From Hydractinia symbiolongicarpus (lineage: Eukaryota > Cnidaria > Hydrozoa > Anthoathecata > Hydractiniidae), in NCBI RefSeq assembly GCF_029227915.1, contig NC_079882.1:26231001-26295000 (forward strand): a stretch of DNA of 64,000 nucleotides. The letters run 5' to 3'. The notes beneath the pieces are model-generated. The model did no database searches, was not told the DNA's origin, and worked only from the letters and a program-made list of their open reading frames with translations. The stretch's first letter is position 1; each line of letters opens with the position of its first letter. A program made the position numbers and the translations under genes. Below, piece by piece: positions 12,201-23,412 of this stretch.

Positions 12201-15200
12201 GGATTGAATCAATATATTGAAGTATGATGTAGTTAATTTTTTATGTTTTTTAAAAGCACATTGAAATTTAAATACAGGCTAGGGTATTAGTACCAAGCTT
12301 TTATTTTTCGGCTGAGAATATGCTAACTGTATGCTTAGTTTTAAAAATATAATTTTACAACTATAATGTGTTTTTAACAAAAAATGTCAATAAAATTAAA
12401 AAAAACTCTTTGTGTTAGGAAAATTACTTACTTGTCATAAACGTGACTTCTAAACGATATAGCTGGACCTCATCACGCTTGACACATACTTATAAAAATA
12501 AAAAAGTTCAGATATGCTCTAATCGGAAACCGGGTTACCTCACAGCTTTTAAACTTTACAATCTGTTATTTTGTTTGCTTCTTTGCTTCTTTGTTTTAGA
12601 ACTGTCTATCTGCGGCTTTAAAACATACACAATTTGAAGAAAGAGAGGACTCCCCTCTTGGTCTGCTGAAAATAAAATCTCCTACGTCAGTTATTGCAGA
12701 ATATGCAGAGATAGCGAAAGGATTCAAGCAAGGAACAGGTATGAGTAAAAAAGACGTTTAAAAAGGTTCAATTGTCTTTACCATGAGTGAGAGGAAGTGT
12801 GTGGAAAAACTTTTTCTTGTTTTTTTTTTAGTTGGGAGGAATTCTCATGAATTAACGTTGCAATCTTGTGTTTGGGATTTGGTATCAGCTTTGTGGGGTC
12901 AACAAGAAACAGGTACAAACGAGATTTTATTTTTCATTTTTATAAATGCAGAGTAACTGTGTTATACATCTAGTGTTGTGCATGCTATTTTGACCATACA
13001 TATGTTTTAGATGAGACAGGTTCAATGTATGAAGTTCATTCTTCACGTAAGCTTGCATTATCTAAGTGGTTGGCGACTGCCGTAGAAAATGACGTAAGGG
13101 CTGAGATTGAGGCGAACAAAACTAAAGTAAGAATATGTTTTTTTTTACTAAAGATATTTTTTGTACAGACCTCCTTTGCGTGTATGTTTAATCTACTTTT
13201 GCGTTATTTTTAAAGGATGATGGTCACTTAGCTGTGATTTTCAACTTGCTGTCAGGGAACCAAGTTCAAGCGGCGTGCGAAGTAGCTCGAGAAAATAAAG
13301 AAATGCGTTTATCTTTTTTGCTGGCGCAAATTACGGGTGATCACCATTTGAAACAATATATTCGCAATCAGCTGAGCCAATGGGAAGAAAGAAACGTAAG
13401 ACCATTCTTCACTGACATTTTTTGAGTTTTATCTGATTCCAATTACTTGTAGTTACTGAGCTTTTTGTTCACTTTCTCATACATTTAATGAAAAGATAAA
13501 CATCTTTGCACAAAAATAAAGAGAGAGAGCAAAAAGTAGGGAAGTATAAGTCTTAAGCAAAGTTATGTTGAAAATGGCTTATACGAGATTGATGGTTAAT
13601 TCTGCAAGATCTCAATTTCGAGGCTTAAAATGGCTACTGTTAACTACGAGACTGCTAGAATAAACAAATCTCTTACATAAAACATGTATCAGTACACAGG
13701 ATTGAAACAGGCCATAGTCAAATACAAGTAAACTAAATGTAAGGTTAAGAAGGGGTGATGAAATAGAAGGCTATCTGCTGCAACAATGTCCGGAACAATA
13801 CAAAGTAAATCAACTAAATCGATGTTCCACATTTGTGTATCGTCATTCCTAGTCCTACATCATAATCATTCAGATTCGTATATTATCGTTCAGATTCGTA
13901 CATTATCGTTCAGATTCGTACATTATCGTTCAGATTCGCACATCATCAGTCAGATCGTACATCACTAGTCAGATTCGTACGTCACCAGTCAGATTCGTAC
14001 CTCACCATTCAGATACGTACATTATCGTTCAGATTGTTACATTATAGTTCAGATTCGTACGTCACCAGTCAGATTCGTACATCACCAATCAGATTCGTAT
14101 ATTATTGTTCAGATTCGTACATTATCGTTCAGATTCTTACATTATTGTTCAGATTCGTACATCACCAGTCAGATTCGTACATCACTAGTCAGATTCTTAC
14201 ATTATTGTTCAGATTCGTACATCACCAGTCAGATCGTACATCACTAGTCAGATTCGTACATCACCAATCAGATTCTTACATTATAGTTCAGATTCGTACA
14301 TTATCGTTCAGATTCGTACATTATCGTTCAGATTCGTACATACCAATCAGATTCGTATATTGTCGTTCAGATTCGTACATTATCGTTCAGATTTGCACAC
14401 CATCAGTCAGATTCGTACATTACCAATCAGATTCTTACATTATAGTTCAGATTCGTACATCACCAGTCAGATCGTACATCACTAGTCAGATTCGTACATC
14501 ACTAGTCAGATTCTTACATTATTGTTCAGATTCGTACATCACCAGTCAGATCGTACATCACCAGTCAGATTCGTACATCACCAATCAGATTCGTACATTA
14601 TCGTTCAGATTGTTACATTATCGTTCAGATTCGTACGTCACCAGTCAGATTCGTACATCACCATTCAGATACGTACATTATCGTTCAGATTGTTACATTA
14701 TAGTTCAGATTCGTACGTCACCAGTCAGATTCGTACATCACCAATCAGATTCGTATATTATTGTTCAGATTCGTACATTATCGTTCAGATTCTTACATTA
14801 TCGTTCAGATTCGTACATCACCAGTCAGATCGTACATCACTAGTCAGATTCGTACATCACCAATCAGATTCGTATATTGTCGTTCAGATTCGTACATTAT
14901 CGTTCAGATTCTTACATTATTGTTCAGATTCGTACATCACCCGTCACATCGTACATCACTAGTCAGATTCGTACATCACCAATCAGATTCTTACATTATA
15001 GTTCAGATTCGTACATCACCAGTCAGATCGTACATCACATCACCAATCAGATTCGTATATTATCGTTCAGATTCGTACATTATCGTTCAGATTGTTACAT
15101 TATCGTTCAGATTCGTACGTCACCAGTCAGATTCGTACATCACCATTCAGATACGTACATTATCGTTCAGATTGTTACATTATAGTTCAGATTCGTACGT

Positions 15201-18200
15201 CACCAGTCAGATTCGTACATCACCAATCAGATTCGTATATTATTGTTCAGATTCGTACATTATCGTTCAGATTCTTACATTATCGTTCAGATTCGTACAT
15301 CACCAGTCAGATCGTACATCACTAGTCAGATTCGTACATCACCAATCAGATTCGTATATTGTCGTTCAGATTCGTACATTATCGTTCAGATTCTTACATT
15401 ATTGTTCAGATTCGTACATCACCCGTCACATCGTACATCACTAGTCAGATTCGTACATCACCAATCAGATTCTTACATTATAGTTCAGATTCGTACATCA
15501 CCAGTCAGATCGTACATCACATCACCAATCAGATTCGTATATTATCGTTCAGATTCGTACATTATCGTTTAGATTGTACATCACTAGTCAGATTCGTACG
15601 TCACCATTCAGATTCGTATATCACCAATCAGATTCGTATATTATCGTTTAGATTCGTACATTATCGTTCAGATTGTTACATTATCGTTCAGATTCGTACG
15701 TCACCAGTCAGATTCGTACATCACCATTCAGATTCGTACATTATCGTTCAGATTGTTACATTATCGTTCAGATTCGTACATCACCATTCAGATTCGTACA
15801 TCACCATTCAGATTCGTATATCACCATTCAGATTCGTACATCACCATTCAGATTCGTACATCATCATTCAGATATGTAGATCACCAGTCAGATTCGTACA
15901 CATGACTACAATAGTACCTTAATTTGTATTAAAAAACGTATCGGTATCATGCTGCTTGCGTTTAGATCGATGAATTTATTAGCGGTGATCGGCTGAAATT
16001 GTACGTGCTATTATCTGGCATGATGGTTTGGAAGTCCACAACACATCATATCAATTTATGTGATAACGTCAAATGGAAAAGAAGTTTAGGACTTCATTTA
16101 TGGTATGGTATACAGTTTTGAACACTTTGTAGTATTATAAAGTACATAAATATGTTTTTCTTTTTACAGTGGATTTAACTTGTTTTTACTGTTTGACCAG
16201 AATTCTTCTTATCCTATCTAGGTACTACTGTTCTTCCACTGCTACCATATTGGATGCTTTCACAGAATATCAAAATTCTTTTAAGGTATTTAAAAAGTAG
16301 AAATTGAGAAATAGATGTGAAAATTACTAGATATTAGTTATACATTCTCTCAACTTTTATTTAGGGAACAGACACGTATGAAGCTTATGCAGTTTTTCCA
16401 TCGCCAGACTATTCTTCTGATGCTGCTGCTGATGATAGGACAAAAGATTTATGTTACCATTTGTTGGCCTTGTATTGTAAACGTTCGCATTCATTGGAGA
16501 ACATGTTGACGCCAAAAACATATACTTCTAACCAGCTAGATTATCATTTGAGGTGATTATTAAAATAGGCTATTTTTATCCCACGATGTTCATTCTCATA
16601 GTTATTCTCCCAATTTCTCAGTAGTTAACACATGGTTATTTTCTTAGTTGGCACCTGCACCAAGTTTTAGATGAGCTTGGTTATAATCATATGACTGAAG
16701 AGAGGCACAGTTTCCTGCAATGTGAATATGCTTCTCAACTAGAAAACATTGGCTTGTGGCATTGGGCTATCTTTGTTTTGATGCATTTACAAGATGACGT
16801 CAGGTAATAAAAAACAATACTTGAAATAAAATAAAGTATATTTCCCTCTACTTCGATAATTTCTATTTTTTACAGCGTTATGCATCGCACATTTTGTTTT
16901 TATTTTCAGGCGGGAATACAGTGTTAAGGATATTTTAAATCGAAACTGTCAATCAAACGATGACGAGGAAGCTGAATTTAATCTGTCTAAAGAAGAGGAA
17001 ATGATCGTTGATCAATTTAAAGTTCCAGTGCAATGGTTACATGAAGCTAAGGTGAAAAATGTTTTTACGAATGCAGCATTGTTTTCAATATTTAAGTTCT
17101 AAAATATTAAATATCGCTTCATGTAACATGATTACTTACGCGCCCTTTGTACCATGTTGTTTGCAACCCTTTCATTTTTATGTCTTTTCTATCAACGGTC
17201 GTTATATGCGCCCTTTGTACCTTACACGCCCTGTGTAGCATGTTAGTTTTATGTGCAACCCTTTCATTTCAACATGGTATTTCGCTACTCAAAATCAGCT
17301 TAATTTAGCCAGTTTAGACCAATAACAAAAAACGTTGCGGTTGCTAAAGCTCATCGCTGTAAATAGAATACCACATACTCAGAAATACCCCGATGAGCAG
17401 ACTTCTTGTCAAGCAAGTGTTTAAATTTATTCCCAAGAAAGGGTGATTATATTAAGATAACTGTCCTGCATTACTTGACCATGCTTTTTACTTGATGTTA
17501 ATTCAATTAAATTTTTAGGCGTTACATTGTAAGTACACAAAGCGATATTATGAAGAAACAGTGCATCTGATCAGAGCTGCACAATGGGACAAAGCACATG
17601 TTGTTCTCCTTAATCATCTTGCTGCAGATTCCATCATAGAAGGTAACTTTTTCATAATTTTTGTCAACTTTTTTAACCATGCCTTTCCGCCGAGATTCAG
17701 TATATATAGGAGTATGAGTGCATGTGATGAAAAGTAGTGTTGTTGCTCTTTTAGAGGAATATGAAACGCTAAAGAAATTACTGCAAGATCTCAATTTACC
17801 TGAGCGATGTTGCACGATCAAAAATTGGAGGATTGGCGGCCAAGTATTTTTGGATTACATAATGTTGAATGAAAAATTGGAAGATATACGAGAGGTACAT
17901 GTCTTCGCCTTTAAAATTTCTGTACAAGTTCTGCATGCTAGGGAGCTCAGACTTTCCGAGCCTTTTTCGCGAATGTATAATTTTTCACGAGCAAAAAAGC
18001 ATTGAATTTTGGTTTTGTTTGTGATTACGACAAAGTAAATGATGTACTTTAAAGACGCTGTAGCAATTATCCAAAAATTGAGAAGCAGAATTTCAACTCG
18101 GATTTTTCTTACAGAACAAAAACACAATGACGTCATACCACTTAGAAGATATGGAGGCAGAGATCGCCTCCCTTATTAATCGCATCAGTCTAATGAAAGT

Positions 18201-19285
18201 AAAAAATTCTCGTGAAAAGTTAGTGTTCTTTTTTCACAATGTTTGTCCTTACAAACTGTTAGCTTGTTTTAAAAACCTTTTTCTCTTTAGACTTTGCCAA
18301 TCGGAGATGGCTAGAACTTGTTCAAACATGTTAAAAATAGTTTTCTCCTTGCTGGTAGGTGATACAAGTTATCTACTTTGTCAGCGATGACATCAAGTTT
18401 TTGGTTTATATACATTGCGTAACATTTGATAATTCGTAGTTTACTTAATTTAAAAGTTCTATGTGGGGAATTTTCGCGAGGAAGCGATCACTAAGCATAT
18501 TTAGCAGAATAACTAGATAGACATTTTGACATTACCACATATACCTTCTCAGAAGGAACATTGTCAGCTCTAATTCCTGAAACTTTAAGAGAGCAAGGAA
18601 AATTAATACCGGCGAATAATTTGGACCAGTTATTTTATTTGTATTTATTTTGTGGTAAGTCCTTACCACAAAATAAATTTGTCCCTGAACATGCTTGAGA
18701 ATTTCCGCGCCCGAAGGCGTAGGTTATCTTTAAAACCGTTTCGAAGCATTTTTTGAGAAAAAATTGACCCTGGGATTTCACGTATAACTGGTATAACTGA
18801 CTAAGTAACCCTGTCCCAAATGGTCAATTGCAACTTTACATAATTAAACTTCGTACCCAAGCTCCCTAAGTACTGGGAAGTCATCTAAATGACCTTTCAT
18901 GCCAAAATTGGAAGTTAAAAAAAAAGTATGCTGAAAATGATGGTGAGATCAAAATTTTGGTTTTTTGCCACCTTAAATGTCATTTTAGGCCAAAATTGGT
19001 CTAAAATTTACTGTAGTTTACCGATACAGTGTTCCTTTAACAGAGCCGCGCCTGCAAATCCGGACTGTTTGATTACCGCCATATATCAAGCATAGTTTTC
19101 AAAGTGTTTTATCATACGCAAACTTTTTTTAGAAGGAAGAAATGGTAGACGAAGAACATCCGAAATGGTCATCTGTCAAAGTTGTACCGTACGTCGTCGA
19201 TTTACCGCTACCTCCAGACTACTATTTGAAAGAACTTCGGGAATTGTTAGCAAATTTTGCTGATGAAATTGAAAATCCTTCTTAA
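280..19285 (+). CDS. NUP98: Nuclear pore protein NUP98-NUP96 precursor (5' end outside window)
   Basis: Precursor of two nucleoporins: N-terminal Nup98 (FG barrier, Rae1 docking) and C-terminal Nup96 (scaffold of the Y complex), separated by self-cleavage. Exons: 280-411, 1845-1967, 2043-2141, 2822-2862, 2996-3103, 3670-3793, 4046-4212, 5970-6071, 6295-6601, 7560-7629, 7795-7921, 8048-8122, 8491-8553, 9326-9430, 9525-9868, 9943-10100, 10191-10333, 10412-10525, 10796-10924, 11075-11288, 11366-11761, 11860-12221, 12600-12738, 12832-12912, 13011-13126, 13216-13395, 15966-16102, 16222-16285, 16365-16552, 16648-16803, 16910-17051, 17519-17642, 17755-17894, 18115-18218, 18291-18354, 19133-19285. 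Every join has GT/AG ends and keeps phase, giving about 1762 codons with no stop; human NUP98-96 is about 1800 aa, so only the first FG exon(s) should be missing. TAA at 19283-19285. One or more small exons could have been missed in the large 411-1845 gap. Confidence 0.95.
412..1844 (+). other. NUP98 intron, no further feature seen
   Basis: A 1.4-kb AT-rich intron between two FG exons. Short ORFs here have no recognisable content. Two loosely similar stretches (about 1140-1200 and 1210-1260) share the 'TATGGC-GTGTTTT' flavour but are too degenerate to name. An unrecognised small exon cannot be excluded. Confidence 0.4.
4440..5240 (+). mobile_element. LINE relic (+ orientation) in NUP98 intron
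   Basis: Decayed non-LTR retrotransposon sequence in the 4213-5969 intron. In + frames one reads a CPCGVCRKG-like Cys stretch (about 4808-4840) and, further on, WPLKQADLDCLEWNDMKM then VRWMCNTSLRDK (about 5120-5205). Both resemble the C-terminal part of reverse-transcriptase ORFs of RTE/BovB-like or related LINEs, where a Cys/His stretch and an 'MVRWMCGVSLKD'-type motif are common. Frames are broken and no full domain remains. Family assignment is from memory of these motifs. Confidence 0.55.
6681..7524. mobile_element. Inverted-repeat (TIR) element in NUP98 intron
   Basis: The intron between exons 6295-6601 and 7560-7629 contains a roughly 840-bp insertion whose ends are reverse complements. 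The left end (6681-about 6810) starts GAAAAAATTAAAACGATTTT and the right end (about 7395-7524) ends with its near-perfect complement. The repeats are about 120-130 bp with few mismatches. No clear target duplication was found. No transposase ORF is inside, so it is non-autonomous. The centre carries a minus-strand LINE fragment, listed separately. Confidence 0.75.
6864..7110 (-). pseudogene. LINE ORF2 C-terminal fragment inside the TIR element
   Basis: On the minus strand a 77-codon stretch reads WVRKCRDLIVPGAKPRGRQR then KTWQEVIRTDL and DWKRVI. This is the familiar 'GRPRKTW..V...DL' tail of many animal LINE reverse-transcriptase proteins. It has no start or upstream domain, and lies within the inverted-repeat element at 6681-7524, so it looks captured or left over from a nested insertion. 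Confidence 0.6.
8140..8405. repeat. Degenerate tandem repeat, unit about 60-65 bp
   Basis: Three to four imperfect copies of a unit built from 'AACTATATCTT(T)ATCAACT', 'AACACTGCCATA' and 'TGTAGTGACATTT' lie in the NUP98 intron after exon 8048-8122. Copies differ in length and bases, so the array is old. Confidence 0.55.
8554..9325 (+). other. NUP98 intron, nothing recognised
   Basis: A 770-bp AT-rich intron. A stretch at about 8650 (CATGTAAACAGA) is similar to short motifs at about 26690 and 44150, perhaps parts of a dispersed repeat, but too short to name. Confidence 0.35.
13866..15905. repeat. 20-bp minisatellite (about 100 units) with 482-bp higher-order copies
   Basis: Tandem array of a 20-bp unit, CAGATTCGTACATCACCAGT, alternating with a second type, CAGATTCGTACATTATCGTT; 19-bp versions (CAGATCGTACAT...) are interspersed. 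It fills most of the NUP98 intron 13396-15965. Two 482-bp blocks, about 14587-15068 and 15069-15550, are nearly identical in their order of unit types, showing a recent block duplication. Because 20 is not a multiple of 3, three units make a 20-residue translation repeat and all plus frames stay open for long distances; the resulting ORFs (13786-15922) are artefacts of the repeat. Spacers are absent, so this is not a CRISPR array. Confidence 0.95.
17130..17285. repeat. Short duplicated segment in NUP98 intron
   Basis: GCGCCCTTTGTACC and GCAACCCTTTCATTT each occur twice in the same order (about 17139-17178 and 17208-17272), so this intron carries an imperfect duplication of roughly 70-90 bp. 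Confidence 0.45.
18640..19025 (-). repeat. Dispersed repeat, copy A (in last NUP98 intron)
   Basis: The minus strand of this stretch matches, piece by piece and in order, the plus strand of 28820-29475: the 'AGCATACTT' unit, 'CCAATTTTGGC', 'GACTTCCCAGTACTTAGGGA', 'GACGTTGCAATTGACCATTT', 'CCAGGGT' and 'CGGGCGCGGAAATTC'. Differences are scattered, so the copies are moderately old. It sits between exons 18291-18354 and 19133-19285 of NUP98, antisense to that gene. See the copy at 28386-29480, which begins with a tRNA-like head. Confidence 0.75.
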
Positions 19286-19377
19286 TCTGTTGCTGGCTAA
19301 CTAAGTAAAATCATGTAACGTGAATTATTCAGAAAAATTAAATTCCAATCATAGGGATGTAAACGGGATGTAAAAAT

Positions 19378-19493
19378 AATAAAGTTAGTGATGATTTTGC
19401 GTGAACACGAGGACGGCAGGAAAGATTGTTTACCGTGTTTAAACTTTGACTCTATTTTTACGGCGACTTCATAAGAAACAGTTATGCAATAAA
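19378..19493 (+). terminator. NUP98: Candidate polyadenylation signals of NUP98
   Basis: Two AATAAA hexamers follow the NUP98 stop codon, at 19378-19383 and 19488-19493. Either could end the mRNA; the second would place the 3' end next to the convergent minus-strand exon that stops at 19536. Confidence 0.6.
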
Positions 19494-19535
19494 GTTTCAA
19501 GTATTTTGCTATCACTAGATGTTTTTAAATGTGTA

Positions 19536-19747
19536 TTAAAATTTGTGCTGGCACATTGGCTGAGTGATCAAGTTTTTATAAACCATAATTCTGTCTGCGT
19601 GTAATCTACCTTCGTCGTGAAGAAATTCTAAGCTGTGTTTATCACTCACCAATGTTTCAACGAATCTTTTGTAGTTGTTTTCGTATGTAAACGCATCAAA
19701 TACAGAATCTGAGTGTTGTTGTTTGTTTCTGTCGCAAGACGAAATGA
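19536..19747 (-). CDS. Hidden terminal exon of an unidentified minus-strand gene
   Basis: The minus strand is open for 69 codons, from an AG at 19749-19748 to a TAA at 19538-19536, in sequence that otherwise drifts into stops quickly. It reads SSCDRNKQQHSDSVFDAF, then ENNYKRFVETLVSDK, HSLEFLHDEGRLHADRI and MVYKNLITQP. The composition (charged, mixed, few Ile/Asn/Lys runs) is that of real protein rather than AT-rich noise. There is no in-frame ATG near its start, so it would be the last coding exon of a gene whose earlier exons lie at higher coordinates; I could not find them. The acceptor has a weak pyrimidine tract. I do not recognise the family. It converges on NUP98. Confidence 0.45.
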
Positions 19748-21233
19748 CTGCTTATATATTTTTGCAGTCAAAAAATTTTAAACTCTTCAGGAAATAATTT
19801 GCGTGTAAAGATATTCTCAGGCAAAAAAATCCACAAAACCTCTTGGTAACCGTATTGTAGGGGAGGGAGCAACACCAATTTTAAGAAATTTTCCAGCCGT
19901 GTCAATTTATTATCCCCCTCTCTCTATATTGATTTTTTTTTAAAAATCTACGTACTACATTTTGTTAGAACTCCCCTTCCACTCAAATTATCCAGATTAA
20001 GAAGCATTTTTGGTAGAACTGGGAAAAAGTAGGAACTGCTTCTACTTTTCGGCGCAAAATCAAAACAAATAAAACTGCGCATGCTCAAATACATTTCGCC
20101 TTCCAATTTGCTTCCTGAAAATTCCTCTTAAGAGGTTCGTAATCCTCTTCCCGTCGGTAGAGGTCTAGTACCATGTACGATATCTATATAGTACGATGGC
20201 CTGTATGGCTCATCTCTCTTCCAATTTAAAAAAATGTCTCTTTATGATCCAAACACTTCTCTTCTTTATTTTCACACTTCTGCATTTTGAAACTTCTCTT
20301 CTGCACTTTAACACTTCTCTGCATGTGGCCCCACAATTTCTCTTTACAACCAAATTTAAAAATTTGGTCCGCAATTTTACATCTATTTATTTTTCACTTT
20401 TAGCAAAAGAAGAAGTATTCTGGACTAACACGTGCTCAATTTGCCAGCAGCTTTTGTAGCAGGTCCTGAAACAGGTGCATTAATAAAATAATATCACGAA
20501 TCAATTCAGATCAGTAGCAGAGTAACAAATTTTATTTATTAATAGACACAATATATTGGCAAAATAAATGACTGCCTAGAGTCCTCAAACTCTGGTGAAG
20601 TTCACCAACAAATCATTCTTGACAATGTGCTTTATAAGTATATTAGGCGGAGATTTTGGTTAGAACAATAGTTCTTTTGTTTAGAACAATAGAAAAATCA
20701 GAATAATGATCAGCCTGGATAGAATTTATTCTTGTAAGGAAGTGTGTATTGAAAAAGATAAAGAAATGCCTCAAATGGGATACCACAATAAATTTTTATC
20801 TAAAGTATGTGTAGTGGTCCACTACACAAAATTTTTGGAGAGTTGTCAATTACCAAGAACACTTGATTTTATTCATAGCCAGGAGCCGTTATGCCATTTA
20901 TTCACCCTTGTCCTTACGAATTTTTGACGTTATATCTCTTATATTTGGAAAAAGGCAAATTCTTGTGGAGGAGGGTTGTCATTTATACAAAAACGTGAGT
21001 TATCAATTGATATGTCGCGGACCAAAATTGAGTCGGGTTTTTTTTAATTCGTGGAAAAAAAGTGTTTCGAACGTACAAGAAGATGTCGGAGGAAAGAGGA
21101 GAAGTGTTTTACTAAGAAAAAAAGTGTTTTTATTAAGTAGAAAAGTGATATAATACCAATCTAAAAAATTAAAAAAAAAAAAATTTAACTGCGTTTCCAG
21201 TTCCATCACTTGCATGTTGTTATGACCCACCTT
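19748..21233. other. Intergenic, nothing firm
   Basis: AT-rich DNA with short chance ORFs only. Upstream exons of the minus-strand gene ending at 19536 might lie here, but no convincing exon with splice sites was seen. Confidence 0.4.
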
Positions 21234-21525
21234 GTAATAATTTCCCCACTTGTAATTATGTTGCCCTACTAGTAATTATGTTGCCCCACTTTGTAATTAT
21301 GTTGTCCCACTTTGTAGTTATGTTGCCCCACTTTGTAGTTATGTTGCCCCATTTTGTAATTATGTTGCCCCACTTTGTAGTTATGTTGCCCCATTTTGTA
21401 ATTATGTTGCCCCACTTTGTAGTTATGTTGCCCCACTTTGTAATTATGTTGCCCCATTTTGTAATTATGTTGCCCCACTTTGTAGTTATGTTGCCCCACT
21501 TTGTAATAATGCCTTGTCCCACTTT
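21234..21525. repeat. 21-bp minisatellite, about 13-14 copies
   Basis: Tandem units of TTATGTTGCCCCACTTTGTAA with three recurrent variants (TAAT/TAGT after the TTTG, CATTTT for CACTTT). The unit is divisible by three, so it opens long seven-residue-repeat ORFs on both strands; these are not genes. Confidence 0.95.
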
Positions 21526-21660
21526 GTAAATTTTTATGATAAATTTTCATGATAAGAAAGGAGGACGAACCCGACGTCAAAAATAAACACGTGGGCGGGA
21601 TTTTTATCCTAGGCATTTGCATTTAATTTACATGATCACAGTATAAATAGAACCTACCTC

Positions 21661-22075
21661 ATTTGCAGTGACTTGTTTAGGAACTGCTTTGTTATTGAAT
21701 TTCACAGTGAACTTTAAAAACTCAGCATCACCATCAGCTGATTTTATATTAAGAATTTTTCTGTCACTGATTCCCGCATATCCGTCTGCAGCTCTGTTCC
21801 ATAGTTTTTTATACCCATTGGATTTACTTTTTACATTTTTAGCTACTACTTTATTCAAATCACATTTTTTCGCAACTCGTTTACCTTAAAAAAAATCCAT
21901 TTGAATCTAATGTCATATTCTTTAATCTCCAGTATTTAATGTACGCGCTTCCGTGAGTGACAGTACTGTCTTTCACTGGGATTTTAAGTTGCCTATCGTT
22001 TCTTTTGAACTCCGCTATAGTCTCATACTTATCTTCTCGCATGGAATGAATATAACTCAACAATACGAGCCTTAA
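21661..22075 (-). pseudogene. Unidentified coding-like block with a frame break
   Basis: Two minus-strand ORFs abut: the first (to about 21889) contains SMREDKYETIAEFKRND, LKIPVKDSTVTHGSAYIKYW and LDSNGFF; the second continues in another frame with KRVAKKCDLNKVVAKNV, NGYKKLWNRAADGYAG and FTVKFNNKAVPKQVTANE, ending at a GTAGGT donor-like site near 21660. The break falls in a run of A/T (21886-21900), where either a one- or two-base slip or an AAG splice acceptor would join them. The residues look like genuine protein. I do not recognise the family; a viral or transposon origin and a host gene are both possible. Confidence 0.4.
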
Positions 22076-23412
22076 ATGACATTAAATTATCAGAATGAGA
22101 AATTTGCGGAACATGTTTTCCTTTGAATGCCAATTCTGGTTTCACAAAATGTAGTTATAAAAGAGTGTTTGGTGTTTGGTCAAAAAACTATTCCTAAAAT
22201 AAAAATCCGTTGAAGTGAGTATATGACGGTGTTCAAAAGCTCATCCTATCCAGTCTAGAGACCAAAAACCAAGTGTATTTGATGTAACTAATTGATAATT
22301 ATCTTTTTGCTAATAATATTTTTTAAACCTCTCTATATCCTGCAATCCAACTAACTTTATGAAAATTCACAGCAGCGTGATGGTTATCATGCAGAAGTTA
22401 TTTCATTGTATCGACACCTTGAATAATAGTGACGCGTGTCGTTGCAGAACTCATGAGAGAATACTAGCTGGTGATGAGAAATTTTCGAAAAATACAAATG
22501 CAAAAAAACAGGGTTTTTTTTCCCAAAAAAAACATCTAACGACAGCTATAATTTTTATATATACTTTATCAAATGTACAATATACTCGGAAGCAAATTTT
22601 TACTTTATTACTCATACTAACTTTCATCTAAGTCCCCTTTCAGTGTGCTTCGTTTTGAATTCATAGTGTGCGACCCCCTTCTAAAGCTATTCTTGAGTAA
22701 AATAAAATAAAAATTGCAAAGTGGGCTAAGAATTTTTTCATAACAATCAGTGATGTCTTTTACGATGTTACTTTCTTTGATTTCCACCAATAAAAACGCT
22801 CTGCTGGCGAAAGCTGTCTTTCACCTGTTAGTTCCGTTCTCTTTTCTCAGTTGATAAACAGCTTGTTTCCTTGAGATGCGGCGCGCACATGGTAAATCGG
22901 GAATAAAATTAAATTATTCTAACCCTAATGACACCGTACGGCTTTTAAAATAAACGAAATAAAATTCCGTGTTGCAATTTTTTTAACGCTTTGAGGACAA
23001 AATGCATAAGCCATAAAAATCACCCGTCATTTTAGTACCGTAAACTCACATAGTCACATACACAAGCGTATTATAATATACGATTAGGATTAAAAAGAAT
23101 AAAACCAGCGTTAATTATTATCATTATTGTTATTAATCGATATATATTTCAAGCATCCGTAGATTGCAATGGTTCTTAATGCTGATATGCGTAAATAATA
23201 AATGCATGTGCAAACGTAATATTAATTCAATCAGAAATAAAAAAAACAAAATGAACATGAGAATATAGAGCATAGACGATGGGAACAGCCAAATAATCAG
23301 ACGAAATTCTTGGGTTTTGAAAGCATATTTGAACGGCATCAGGATCATTTATCCTGATGCTATTATTAATTGATTAAAGCTAAAGGAGGCTTGGTAGTCT
23401 AGATAATGCAAA
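22076..23412. other. Intergenic, nothing recognised
   Basis: AT-rich DNA. ORFs of 60-90 codons are composed of Phe/Ile/Leu/Lys noise. No repeats of note. Confidence 0.4.

Larger units (their letters stand above)
11075..19285 (+). other. NUP98: NUP96 part: acidic linker and alpha-helical scaffold
   Basis: After the cleavage site, exons 11075-11761 encode an acidic linker (runs of Asp/Glu around 11210-11265) and the start of Nup96. Exon 11860-12221 carries the family's 'GRASMLADSGLVHGREFNIGW'-like stretch around 11970-12030, which leads into the Nup96 core. Exons 12600-18354 are mainly helical and contain SKWLATAVE, LLSGNQVQAACEVA, GLHLWYYCSS, WHLHQVLDEL, IGLWHWAIFVLMHL and FKVPVQWLHEAK, all matching the Nup96/Nup145C fold that joins Sec13 in the Y complex. 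The final exon (51 codons with stop) holds the PLPPDYYLKELRELL tail typical of Nup96. The 2.6-kb intron 13396-15965 is inflated by a minisatellite. Confidence 0.9.

Noticed and set aside
13866-15905. CRISPR-like direct repeats
   Set aside because: Units abut with no unique spacers, the genome is eukaryotic, and the array lies inside an intron.
13786-15922. Overlapping long ORFs with 20-residue SDSYI..QIRTS repeats
   Set aside because: They are translations of the 20-bp minisatellite in an NUP98 intron; all plus frames are open for the same reason.
21256-21622. ORFs with seven-residue repeats on both strands
   Set aside because: Artefacts of the 21-bp minisatellite.
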